From Marivirga lumbricoides (GTDB lineage: Bacteria > Bacteroidota > Bacteroidia > Cytophagales > Cyclobacteriaceae): DNA of 64,000 nt. Location of the stretch: assembly GCF_014636295.1 (NCBI RefSeq), contig NZ_BMEC01000001.1, positions 124,001 to 188,000 on the forward strand, written 5' to 3'. A program made the translations under genes and the position numbers. The notes beneath the pieces are model-generated. The model was given only the letters and a program-made list of their open reading frames with translations, did not search any database and had not been told where the DNA came from. Position 1 is the stretch's first letter. Each line of letters opens with the position of its first letter. Of the stretch, positions 18,528 to 27,247 are shown piece by piece.

Positions 18528-21500
18528 TTAAGAACTCTTTTTGTACCCTTTAGCTATTTTTTTATGAATCATCTTCTGCATTTCTTCCTCTGCTTTTTCA
18601 GGAGACGCAAAGTCTTTTAAATTTTGTTGAGGGTGATTACCAATTCTGCCAAACTGAACTATTAACTGCGTACCCTCCTGAGCTATCTGCCAATACTTGT
18701 TACTATTTCCCTCTGTATAAACCAGTCTTTCAAAATGAAGCTCTGTTTTTAGTAGCCCCTTATTTTTCTCTTCAGATTCAGGTTTGACCTCTAATTTTTT
18801 TACCTCCTCCTTAGAAGGTTGAGAATTAACAGGAGTATAATAGTCAAAAGTCTTTTCCTGCTCTTCTTTAAGTTCAATTAAAGACTCCACTTCCTCTGGT
18901 TCTTTTGCTTCACCGCGAATTACCTGCTCTATTCGTTCAAGCACGCGTTCTGGCTTTTCTAACCAATCTTTAGAAAATACTGTTATCACATTCCAACCAA
19001 AGGCATTCAAAATTTGCGGTCTTTGACAATACTGTTCAAGGACATTTCGATTATTGTAATGCTCTTCATGATCAATTAGGATTCCTGTGTTGTATCTTTC
19101 TTCTTTCTTATCACGAATACCCAAATCACATTTGAAATAGGATTGTCCGATTGAGGTATCTACTTTATAGCCTCTTTGTTCCAATGCTAACTTTAGCTGC
19201 CGTGAAATGATTCTTTCAGTTGCTTCACCTGCACTATTTTGCGTAAGATTTAAACTATCAAGAATAGAATTGGCTTCACTCAGTTTTCCATTTGATATGT
19301 GTAGGGCGTATGACAAGAATTTTTTAAAGTAATTAGCTCCTTCATTATAATCATTTTTAATTTCTATAGGAGTAATAGATGTAACCACCACCATATGCAT
19401 CTTTGCCCTGGAGAAGATTACATTTAATCGCTTTTCGCCTCCCCTTCTATTTATTGGACCAAAATTCATTAACATCTTCCCATTGTGGTTATAACCATAA
19501 CACACACTCATGATAATTATATCTCTCTCATCTCCCTGAACATTTTCAAGATTCTTAACAAATAAGCCATTATACTGATCCTCATCCATACGTTGGTATT
19601 CCTTTTCAAGAAGTGCTTCAAATTCTGGATCGTAGGAGGCAAAACGGTCAAGGGTTTCTTCAATCTCTGATTGTTGCTCTTTAGAAAAGGCAACGATACC
19701 AATACTCTTTCTGCTTTTTGACTTTAAAAGTTCTCTTACCATATTGGCTATGTAAGCTGACTCATCTTTATTTCTCTGCTTATCATAAGTGCCATTTTCC
19801 AGGTAATGATAACTTATACTTCTGCTTAGTATATTACTTACATCTACTGGCTTTTCAACATCTAAAACAGGTGGAATAGCCTCTATATTGGCTGATTGAA
19901 TAGTATTATCCGGAATGGTCATTAAACCTCTTCGATAGAAGGCAGCATTACTAAAAGAGATTAAGCTCTCATGTCTGGATCTATAGTGCCAACCTAACAT
20001 TACAGATGATAACTTGCGAGTTCCCTGATTTAATAAACTATCGGCATCAAGTGTTATACCAATCTTATCTTCTAATTCTTCATCTTCGTCATCTTGTAAA
20101 TTAATGGCGTTGAAGAAATTGGTAGGTGGCATTTGCATTTCATCCCCTACAATAATGGTTTGCTTAGTTCTAAATAATGCGGGGACACCTTCTTCCACAG
20201 TGATTTGGCTAGCCTCATCAAAAATGACTACATCAAACAAAGAGGGATCTATAGGCATGGTATCTGAAACACTTAAAGGACTCATTAACCAAACAGGTTT
20301 CAGTGCTGTCATAATTTCATTAGCGTCACTAGAAGCCAAGTCCCTGATAGACTTATATCTCATAGATTTATTAAATTCATTCTCCAATATCCGTCTGCTA
20401 TTCAGGTAAGTCTTCTTTAATTTTTTACCACTTTCAGTTAATTGTGCAGATGTAGATTCTGTTACTTTGATGATATTAAGAAACTTCTGACGTATTGCTG
20501 CACGAATGATTTCAACATTTGCAGCATAGTATTTATCAAATAGTGAATTGATGCGGTTAATGCTTAACCTGATACCATCTTCATCTATTTCTGCAAACTG
20601 ACGCTCTTTTTCATAAATTTCTGCAAGTGATTTGTATGCTAAATAAAATTCAAAATCTGAGCGTTTCCACTTTTTTGAAGTGAGGCAGCTTTTCATTTCC
20701 TCAGAAACATCGGCTAGCTTATTTATAAATGGAAGGAAAGCAGACAAAGAGGCTAAAGCTTTTTCTGAATTATGTAAGACAACTTCAAACTGTTTGAAAG
20801 TGTAGTCTAAACTTTCGCCATACAATTTACGGAGATCCCTGGTTAGTGATAAAAATTTATCACTGAATTTGTTTAGATTTCGAATCAGTTCATTATGGTC
20901 ATCTTTTAGCCACTTTTCTAATATGCTTCCCTTATCATTTTGTTTACTCTTTATCCATTCGGTATCGAGATCATAATTATCAAGTCCAAAATTAGTGACT
21001 ACTGCTTCTCTTTGATCATTCAATTCCTTAAGTAGTGTGTATTCTAAACTTAAGTTTGACAAAATTGAATTTATATCAGGAGCAACTGCATGTGCAGAGA
21101 AATTATAGTTGTCACTAATAATTTTTTTAAGCTTATAGTAGGATGGATTAACAAATCTGAAGATACTTTTCTGGTAGTTATTCCATTGTGAAATTGCGGC
21201 TTCGATGTCTTGAGCTGAGAGTTTTTTTACCCAGTGAGTATTTTTTTGTCTTATTTCATTCAAACTTTTTTCCAATTGAGTTACTTTTTCTTCAGCTTCT
21301 CTCAAATGCCTTGCTACTTCACTCTCACTATTAAAGACTTCTAATTTCCCTTTCGAAAAAATACCAGCTACTCTAACTGCTACATGGATGTGTTCCTCCC
21401 ATTCAAGTATTGTAAAATCATCAACATTTTCATCTAAATCATCAATGCTTTCTGAAAACCCATCAATTAAGCGGGTGGCTCTATTGAGTACATCCTGTAT

Positions 21501-23987
21501 TCGGGCTTTTGGGTTGTCTCCTTCAGAAATGTCCAAACTAAGATTAACAAAGGGATGGTTCGCTATAACATCACCCATTTCATTCAATTTAAGGGTGCTA
21601 AACCATTCATCAATCCATGTCAAATGCTGTTTCCATTCTGAATAGTTAGGGTATCTTAAAATATCTTTTCCTTTAGGAAAGTCATTTTCTCCCTTTGTGG
21701 CATGAAGTATTTCATAGAGTTGAAGTGGGGTAATATCACCATTTCCCATCATATCATGGAAGTAGGTAAGCTTACTCACTTCTGTGTCAATAGCCTTTAT
21801 TATTGCGCCTCTTTTCGTTTCAATCTGGTTGAAATCAAAATCGTTCTTTAGAAAATCTTCATAGGTTTCCTTCAGGTCCATAATGAAAGATTTCTTGTCA
21901 GCTTGTGAATCATGCACTAAACAACAAAGCTCATCTAATGACCTGTTTTTCAACCTATGATATACAACATCAAGTGCAGCTCTCTTTTCACAGACAAAGA
22001 GAATTTTTTTATCTCTGGCAACATAGTCTGCAATAAGGTTGGTAATGGTTTGCGATTTTCCAGTGCCTGGAGGTCCTTGAATGATATAGCTCTCTCCAGT
22101 TCTGGCTAATTGAATTGCCGATGATTGGGTGGGGTCACAAGAAATAATAGGATAATTATCCTGTAAAGATGTTTCCTTATTCTCTAATTCTTTGGTTCTT
22201 TTCGGCTTGTCACTAAATAGTGTCTCAAATATTTCGTCCTCAATGGTCTCATTAATAATATGGTTATAATCTCTGACCAGACTCATTTTGCGGTAATTGA
22301 AATTACCAATTGTAATATTACAAGTATCTATTTGCCAAACAGTGGGATTTACATCTCCGTCTTCTCTTGTTGTATATAATGTTCTTAACCTCTCGGAAAC
22401 TGCCTTATTTTCATCAGGTGTTAAGTCTTCATTGATAACGTACTCTAAAGCATTATTTTTTCTCTTTATCCTTGAATCGAAAATCTGTAATCCTAATGGT
22501 TGAAAGCTGCCAGAAGCATAGGAGTAATTGAATGACCGAAGGTTCATGCCACTACTTCTATTCCTGAGGTTTTTATTTTTTAGATTGAAGTTCTTTTTTG
22601 CAATGCTGTGTATAAGTTGTATCCTCGGTTTTTTTCTCCATTCTAAAGTAATTCCAGTACCTCCCTCTGCTATCTGTTGTTCAATACTTTTAATTAGGTC
22701 TTCAATAGAAGTTGAACTCAAATCAACATAATCAGGCAACGTTATATCGTATAAATCCTTCAGGTAAAAGCTTAAGATTGGATTAACCATCGCTTCGCAA
22801 TCTTCCACCAGTAATTCAAATCGTTCATTCACTCCTTTCTTCACCACTACTTCAGCGGGAAGCAATAAAAGTGGAGAAGTAATCATTTCATCAGGATTTT
22901 GCTTAAAATTATACCAGTGTAAAAAAGCTACAATTACACGCATGGTACTAAATCCGTATTCCGTCTTATTCTTCCTGGCAGTCAACCGAATTTGGTTTAA
23001 AGTTGGAGCAATAAATCGGTTATTTTTTATATCCAGGTAATCATTGAGAGACAGTTTCCTCTTAGAAATAAGCTTATCTTTGATCTTATCATTCCAAAAA
23101 ATAAGGTCTTCTTCCCTGATATTATTATGATCTAAAAGCAATGGGACAGATCCAACAGATAAATTAAGGAAACTCTCTTTATCAGTAAAATAAAGAAGTT
23201 TGTTTCTTCTGCTAATATCAAATAATCTGCTTTTTAGTCTTGCAAGAATCCAGTTAGATCTTGCAGAAACATCCTGGCTTCTAAAACCTTCAGTGGTAGT
23301 AAGGTCTACATAATGTTCAGGGTTATAAGTACGATAATTCTTTAACTTTATATAAGCTTCTTCAATGTTTCTGGTCCTATCTTCCCTATAAATCTGAGTC
23401 ATTTCAAAAATGACATTGTGAATAGTAGGATGTAACTCCTTATTGAGGAAGTATAGTCCTTTTCTATTTTCAACAAATCTGGAAAGCTTATCTTTCTCAT
23501 TAAAATCCAGACCGTAAGCCAGACTTGCCAAATATAAACCTATAACAAAAGTATCAGTTAAGGGATCGCAATGGCCTAATTCCATCTCCCATGATTTATA
23601 GCTTTTTAAATAAGCAGGTTGGGTCAAATCTTCCTCATCATTTTTAATGAGGGTAGTTTCATAAGCTACGGATGATGTTTCTAAATCGGTTTTTGAGCGA
23701 ACGGAGGCTGCAAAATCAATAGCTTCATGCTCAACTGGTTTTAAAAAAAGAGGGTTAGTAGCATATTTGAAATCAACAGGACTACCGACATATGTAAGTT
23801 GACCATTATGATAATCTAAGCATAAGGGTGACGTAAGGTGCATCACCTGCTTATTTTCATGAAGTTTTTTAGCGCTTTCAAGTAAAGGAATAACATATGC
23901 TACAAAGTCTGCGGAACCTATCAAGCCATGATCCCTGACGATCTCCAACAAATCAAAAAATTGGGATGTCTTGTTTAAATCATTCAT
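18528..23987 (-). CDS. DUF4011-SF1 helicase-Vsr-like nuclease-WGR protein, core of the putative conflict cassette
   Basis: An 1819-aa multidomain cytosolic protein. Residues 1-220 look like a degenerate protein kinase lobe (weak evidence). DUF4011 follows from about 243 (WILARLKSRLFDISRRNKLL). The SF1 DNA2/NAM7-type helicase has Walker A GPPGTGKSQTITNL at 638-651 and Walker B VVIFDEASQITVEEG near 1255. Late motifs are NVQGDERDIIIMSV and RLNVIFSRAKMHMVVVT near 1490-1540. A Vsr/MTES_1575-like endonuclease spans about 1590-1690 (YFKCDLGI, GILIDHEEHYNN, NAFGWNVITVFSKDW). A WGR domain ends the protein at about 1745-1815 (SNKYWQIAQEG, IVQFGRIGN). Nucleic acid unwinding plus cleavage is inferred. 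It overlaps the metallopeptidase gene by 8 bp. Confidence 0.82.
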   Translation of the reverse strand: MNDLNKTSQFFDLLEIVRDHGLIGSADFVAYVIPLLESAKKLHENKQVMHLTSPLCLDYHNGQLTYVGSPVDFKYATNPLFLKPVEHEAIDFAASVRSKTDLETSSVAYETTLIKNDEEDLTQPAYLKSYKSWEMELGHCDPLTDTFVIGLYLASLAYGLDFNEKDKLSRFVENRKGLYFLNKELHPTIHNVIFEMTQIYREDRTRNIEEAYIKLKNYRTYNPEHYVDLTTTEGFRSQDVSARSNWILARLKSRLFDISRRNKLLYFTDKESFLNLSVGSVPLLLDHNNIREEDLIFWNDKIKDKLISKRKLSLNDYLDIKNNRFIAPTLNQIRLTARKNKTEYGFSTMRVIVAFLHWYNFKQNPDEMITSPLLLLPAEVVVKKGVNERFELLVEDCEAMVNPILSFYLKDLYDITLPDYVDLSSTSIEDLIKSIEQQIAEGGTGITLEWRKKPRIQLIHSIAKKNFNLKNKNLRNRSSGMNLRSFNYSYASGSFQPLGLQIFDSRIKRKNNALEYVINEDLTPDENKAVSERLRTLYTTREDGDVNPTVWQIDTCNITIGNFNYRKMSLVRDYNHIINETIEDEIFETLFSDKPKRTKELENKETSLQDNYPIISCDPTQSSAIQLARTGESYIIQGPPGTGKSQTITNLIADYVARDKKILFVCEKRAALDVVYHRLKNRSLDELCCLVHDSQADKKSFIMDLKETYEDFLKNDFDFNQIETKRGAIIKAIDTEVSKLTYFHDMMGNGDITPLQLYEILHATKGENDFPKGKDILRYPNYSEWKQHLTWIDEWFSTLKLNEMGDVIANHPFVNLSLDISEGDNPKARIQDVLNRATRLIDGFSESIDDLDENVDDFTILEWEEHIHVAVRVAGIFSKGKLEVFNSESEVARHLREAEEKVTQLEKSLNEIRQKNTHWVKKLSAQDIEAAISQWNNYQKSIFRFVNPSYYKLKKIISDNYNFSAHAVAPDINSILSNLSLEYTLLKELNDQREAVVTNFGLDNYDLDTEWIKSKQNDKGSILEKWLKDDHNELIRNLNKFSDKFLSLTRDLRKLYGESLDYTFKQFEVVLHNSEKALASLSAFLPFINKLADVSEEMKSCLTSKKWKRSDFEFYLAYKSLAEIYEKERQFAEIDEDGIRLSINRINSLFDKYYAANVEIIRAAIRQKFLNIIKVTESTSAQLTESGKKLKKTYLNSRRILENEFNKSMRYKSIRDLASSDANEIMTALKPVWLMSPLSVSDTMPIDPSLFDVVIFDEASQITVEEGVPALFRTKQTIIVGDEMQMPPTNFFNAINLQDDEDEELEDKIGITLDADSLLNQGTRKLSSVMLGWHYRSRHESLISFSNAAFYRRGLMTIPDNTIQSANIEAIPPVLDVEKPVDVSNILSRSISYHYLENGTYDKQRNKDESAYIANMVRELLKSKSRKSIGIVAFSKEQQSEIEETLDRFASYDPEFEALLEKEYQRMDEDQYNGLFVKNLENVQGDERDIIIMSVCYGYNHNGKMLMNFGPINRRGGEKRLNVIFSRAKMHMVVVTSITPIEIKNDYNEGANYFKKFLSYALHISNGKLSEANSILDSLNLTQNSAGEATERIISRQLKLALEQRGYKVDTSIGQSYFKCDLGIRDKKEERYNTGILIDHEEHYNNRNVLEQYCQRPQILNAFGWNVITVFSKDWLEKPERVLERIEQVIRGEAKEPEEVESLIELKEEQEKTFDYYTPVNSQPSKEEVKKLEVKPESEEKNKGLLKTELHFERLVYTEGNSNKYWQIAQEGTQLIVQFGRIGNHPQQNLKDFASPEKAEEEMQKMIHKKIAKGYKKSS

Positions 23988-25218
23988 TGTAAATACTATC
24001 CTCCTTTCCTTCTGTTAATTGCTCCAGTTCTTTGATGACTCTTTCTTGTATTTGTTTAAAGTCTCTTGCTGTTAACTTTAACTCTTTTCTTACAATATTT
24101 TCATACTCTTTGCTAATAGAAAGCAGTTCAGCAATTTGAAGAGTATGGCCCATTCCAAGTCCTTCGAGGTCACTGTCTACCATTGTAAAATCAAGCAGAA
24201 CATAGCAAGCATATTCTTTAACAGAATCATGTGCACTTTCAATTCTCTCTGCAATTGCTTCTATCTTTTCTAAAGATTCCGATTTTGTAAAATTGGAGAA
24301 GTATTTTGTACAAAGGTTCATTATACTTGCTGTGTTGATCCATTTGGGCCTTACAATTAATTGAATTAACCTTTCTGTTAATTCAGACATTTCTACTTGT
24401 TCAAAAATATCCAGAGAATTCAAGTTTAAAGGTCCGCAGATCATTTTCTTAATCTTGTCAAAATACTCCTCATCTTTTTCAAACCTCAACATTAAAGCTA
24501 AGCTTCTTATATAGGATTCCGGATGGGTATGATGCTGGGAGCTTTCAGTATCTCCCTTCATAATTTCTTTTGCTTGTTCCAGATAACTTTCAGGATTAAC
24601 CTCGCTTAAACCTGTGTTCATTTTAACCAATGTCCTGATTACAACGTGATGATCCTCGCAAATAAGCAATGCGCCAGCATCACAGAAAAGCTCGAGGTAC
24701 AATTGAAAGATTCGGGCAGTTTCGATAATTGCATCTTCGCTCCTTGAATCATTTGCCAAAGCCAATACTATTCGTTGAGCGATCTCGTACTCCTCATTCT
24801 CTATTTTATAAAACAAATAATGACTCAATTCATGAGCCAACAAAGCTTTCATTTCTTCCTTCGTCAATAGATTGAGAAGATTGCCGGATAGCATTATATG
24901 AGCTTCTGCATTTATAACAGATATACCTGCATTGAATTGCGTACTATTGTTTTCCTGGTATATAAATACCTTAGCATCAATCGCTAATTTTTTGCAAATC
25001 TCATCAGCTGTTGTATACAATTCAGGATATACATCCCTATCCATTCTGTAGGTGTTCTTAAGTAAATTCGTTTTAAACTCCTGAATTTGTTGTTCCTTTA
25101 ATTTTTCACCACTAAACCAATTCCAGGTTTTTTTCCTAGACTTAAAATGAGCTTTAAGTTTCTTGTGGTATTCAAAAGGTTCAAGTATTTGTAGCGGAAG
25201 AGGGGTCGGGTTTTCCAT
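23980..25218 (-). CDS. Cytosolic M48-type zinc metallopeptidase, first gene of the putative conflict cassette
   Basis: A 412-aa protein with all M48 features: LLAHELSH (His129, Glu130, His133), the third ligand in ELFCD (Glu176, Asp180), and an HTHPESYIRSLAL element near residues 230-243 like the THPPTEERI box of HtpX and Oma1. Unlike HtpX it has no membrane segments or signal peptide, so it should be soluble. The C-terminal 170 residues are helical and unassigned. The gene leads the cassette and its stop overlaps the helicase start by 8 bp, so co-translation is likely. In a conflict system it could activate or destroy a partner or host protein; that is inference. Confidence 0.82.
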   Translation of the reverse strand: MENPTPLPLQILEPFEYHKKLKAHFKSRKKTWNWFSGEKLKEQQIQEFKTNLLKNTYRMDRDVYPELYTTADEICKKLAIDAKVFIYQENNSTQFNAGISVINAEAHIMLSGNLLNLLTKEEMKALLAHELSHYLFYKIENEEYEIAQRIVLALANDSRSEDAIIETARIFQLYLELFCDAGALLICEDHHVVIRTLVKMNTGLSEVNPESYLEQAKEIMKGDTESSQHHTHPESYIRSLALMLRFEKDEEYFDKIKKMICGPLNLNSLDIFEQVEMSELTERLIQLIVRPKWINTASIMNLCTKYFSNFTKSESLEKIEAIAERIESAHDSVKEYACYVLLDFTMVDSDLEGLGMGHTLQIAELLSISKEYENIVRKELKLTARDFKQIQERVIKELEQLTEGKEDSIYNE

Positions 25219-25410
25219 TTAGCAGTTTAAAGCATTTAAGATAGTAAAAATAGATTACCTCATATTGCTTCACCTAGTGTTTTTTAAGAATTCTTTCACT
25301 AATGTAACTTATCACATAAGATTACTTAGAATGCAATAACCATTGATATTATGACTACCTCAACGCTGTGTGTAAATATTCCCTTATTGTGATTTTCCTC
25401 GTAAAACTAA

Positions 25411-25447
25411 AAAAGCCCTGAAAATCTCTCGATTAACAGGGCTTTTT
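25411..25447. terminator. Terminator between tRNA-Leu and the metallopeptidase gene
   Basis: AAAAGCCCTG and CAGGGCTTTTT form a 10-bp stem with A and T runs on both sides. It lies just downstream of the leftward tRNA and upstream of the cassette promoter. Confidence 0.8.
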
Positions 25448-25455
25448 ATTTATTG

Positions 25456-25539
25456 TACCTTGGGCCGGAGTCGAACCGGCACGAGTGTTACCTCATTGGT
25501 GTTTGAGACCAACGCGTCTACCAATTCCGCCACCAAGGC
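25456..25539 (-). tRNA. tRNA-Leu(CAA)
   Basis: An 84-nt class II tRNA. The acceptor stem GCCTTGG pairs with CCAAGGT. The D-arm contains GGCGGAATTGGTAGACGC. The anticodon arm has loop CTCAAAC, giving anticodon CAA. A short variable arm precedes the T-arm GCCGGTTCGACTCCGGC. CCA is not encoded. Transcribed toward the cassette at 15.3-25.2 kb, with its own terminator. Confidence 0.96.
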
Positions 25540-25556
25540 ATTTCCTTAACGGGATG

Positions 25557-25564
25557 CAAATATA
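25557..25564 (-). promoter_or_regulatory. -7 promoter element of tRNA-Leu
   Basis: On the minus strand TATATTTG matches TAnnTTTG and ends 18 bp before the tRNA 5' end, leaving a short leader. Confidence 0.55.
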
Positions 25565-25714
25565 TGTATTATTCTGAAAAAAGTAATATAAGACTGCACT
25601 TTTAAAAAATATTTTTCATACCCATCCAGAAGTCATATATAGACCTTCGTACCAACCTCTGCATTTCAAAAACTGTGAATTAAAACATATCACTTTTTGA
25701 CTTATTAAAATAGT

Positions 25715-25816
25715 ATGAAGCGACTTTCAATTCTACTTTTTATAATTTTTAACAGTCTCATTGCTAGGGCGCAACAAAATCCGCTGAATAATCACAACCC
25801 TGAGTTCGATTCTTAA
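25715..25816 (+). pseudogene. Remnant of a secreted protein gene (signal peptide only)
   Basis: A 33-codon frame from ATG to TAA. It encodes a clear signal peptide (MKRLSILLFIIFNSLIARAQ, cleavage after ARA) followed by QNPLNNHNPEFDS and a stop. A protein that ends 13 residues after its signal peptide is more likely the broken 5' end of a longer secreted-protein gene than a working gene. The sequence right after it is repeat-rich and non-coding. A genuine short secreted peptide cannot be excluded. Confidence 0.5.
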
Positions 25817-25898
25817 TTTATTTCAAAGTCTGTCAGAGCGTTTCCGATTGGGAGAGCCTGGGACGCCATTTTATTCATTGAACTCAGCTAATCTCCTG

Positions 25899-26156
25899 CA
25901 ATTAATAGTCATTGCCAGGCACAAAGCAATCTTTTCTATTATTCAATAAAATTCAGGTAATGAAATTTCATTGAAAAGATCCCTGGTAATTCTTTCCGTT
26001 GCTCTACAAAAATTTCCGGGATGACGATAATTGCCGGCTTTTGTGGTGGTGACAAGCATTTAGTGCTTGCTTATTTAGGTCTTTTTTTCCGCTGGTCTGC
26101 GGCTTACAGTCCAGCAAAAAGGGGAAGGTCTGTGAGCCACAGACCTTGGTTTTTCT
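25899..26156. repeat. 260-bp direct repeat, copy 1
   Basis: Shares long blocks with 26294-26552, including AGGTAATGAAATTTCATTGA, GCATTTAGTGCTTGCTTATT (two differences) and CTTACAGTCCAGCAAAAAGG. It ends in a perfect hairpin, AAGGTCTGTG-AGC-CACAGACCTT (26125-26147). No ORF is conserved between the copies. Confidence 0.85.
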
Positions 26157-26293
26157 CTTCATTTGTGCAATAAGATAGTTTTTTACTCAAATTACAATTA
26201 GAACGTCATTCCCTTGCAGAAGGGAATCTGTCCATTTCAACAGCATGTTGGAATAGTGTCTTTTTTATAGAATTGGCTTATGCTATAAACCTA

Positions 26294-26552
26294 CAATTAA
26301 ATAGTCTCTGCCAGAAACAAAGCAATCTTCTCTATTATTCTAGAAAAGTCAGGTAATGAAATTTCATTGAAAAGATCCCTGATAATTTTTTTTCCGTTGC
26401 TCTCCAAAATTTCGGGGATTACGACACTTGCCGGCTTTTGTGGTGATGATAAACATTTAGTGCTTGCTTATTTAGGTCTTTTTTTCACTGGTCTGGGACT
26501 TACAGTCCAGCAAAAAGGGGAAGGTCTGTGAGCCACAGACCTTGGTTTTTCT
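26294..26552. repeat. 260-bp direct repeat, copy 2
   Basis: Second copy, offset by about 395 bp, same orientation, with scattered substitutions and small indels relative to copy 1. The terminal hairpin AAGGTCTGTG-AGC-CACAGACCTT (26521-26543) is identical in both copies, while flanking positions differ, which hints at selection or recent conversion. Confidence 0.85.
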
Positions 26553-26617
26553 GTTTTTCTCAACAAATAGATGCTATGCCAATGAGCCAAAATGAAATGG
26601 AAAGGGATTATTAAATC

Positions 26618-27247
26618 TTAAAGGTTATTTTCCAAGGCAAAACGAACTAAACCAGCTGTATTCTTCACTCCTAACTTACTGACTATATTCTTTCTATGGG
26701 TATTAATGGTTAAAGAGGATAAGTACAATCTCTCAGCAATTTCCTGAGTTGTTAAACCATCTTTGATCATTTGTATAATTTGAATCTCCCTTCCGGTAAG
26801 TCTGTACTTCATTAGGAATTCATCCGGAAAGCGATCGTTACTATCTGCTTGTTTAAGTATATGGTTTATATGAAAATTATATCGTTCCTCTACTACTTCT
26901 TTAATCGTATAAGCTAATTCATCAGGTTCTGCATCTTTTAGAACGTAAGCATCTACTCCAATTTCTTCAGCCTGCCTTACCAGCTTTTCATCAGCATAAG
27001 TTGATAATATAATCAATTTACATTCTATACCTTCCTCTTTTATATGCTTAATGGCTGTAAATCCATCCATCCTTGGCATATTAAGATCTATTAAAGCTAC
27101 GTGAGTGAGATTAAGCCTTAAATAACTAATTAATTTTCTACCATCATTAAACACTCCTTCTACTGAAAAATCTTTGTTTTTCCTTAACAAATTTGCCAGT
27201 CCTTCAGCAAAAAGATTGTGATCATCCGCTAATACTATTTTTATCAC
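26618..27247 (-). CDS. NarL/FixJ-family response regulator
   Basis: A 209-aa DNA-binding response regulator. The receiver domain has acidic residues in LADDHNLF, the phospho-acceptor Asp54 in VALIDLNMPRMDG, and the conserved Lys in AYVLKDAEPDEL. The C-terminal LuxR-type helix-turn-helix is LTGREIQIIQMIKDGLTTQE to LSSLTINTHRKNIVSKLGV. The start is a GTG at 27245-27247, immediately after the in-frame TAA of the histidine kinase gene. No upstream extension is possible and translation is probably coupled. It regulates unknown targets; its cognate kinase is the next gene upstream. Confidence 0.93.
   Translation of the reverse strand: MIKIVLADDHNLFAEGLANLLRKNKDFSVEGVFNDGRKLISYLRLNLTHVALIDLNMPRMDGFTAIKHIKEEGIECKLIILSTYADEKLVRQAEEIGVDAYVLKDAEPDELAYTIKEVVEERYNFHINHILKQADSNDRFPDEFLMKYRLTGREIQIIQMIKDGLTTQEIAERLYLSSLTINTHRKNIVSKLGVKNTAGLVRFALENNL

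Larger units (their letters stand above)
25540..26617. other. 1-kb gene-poor region with gene remnant and paired repeats
   Basis: Between tRNA-Leu and the response regulator gene there is no intact gene. It holds a 33-codon secreted-protein remnant (25715-25816) and two 260-bp direct repeats (25899-26156 and 26294-26552). Between them is a stretch containing the inverted pair CATTCCCTT and AAGGGAATC near 26204-26230. The look is of accumulated repeat debris next to a tRNA. Confidence 0.65.

Noticed and set aside
20104-22731. Several 60-100 codon plus-strand frames inside the helicase gene
   Set aside because: They are antisense to a well-supported domain-rich protein and have no recognisable features.
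25540-26617. Insertion sequence or CRISPR array
   Set aside because: No transposase frame, terminal inverted repeats of IS size, or regularly spaced short repeats; only two long direct repeats.
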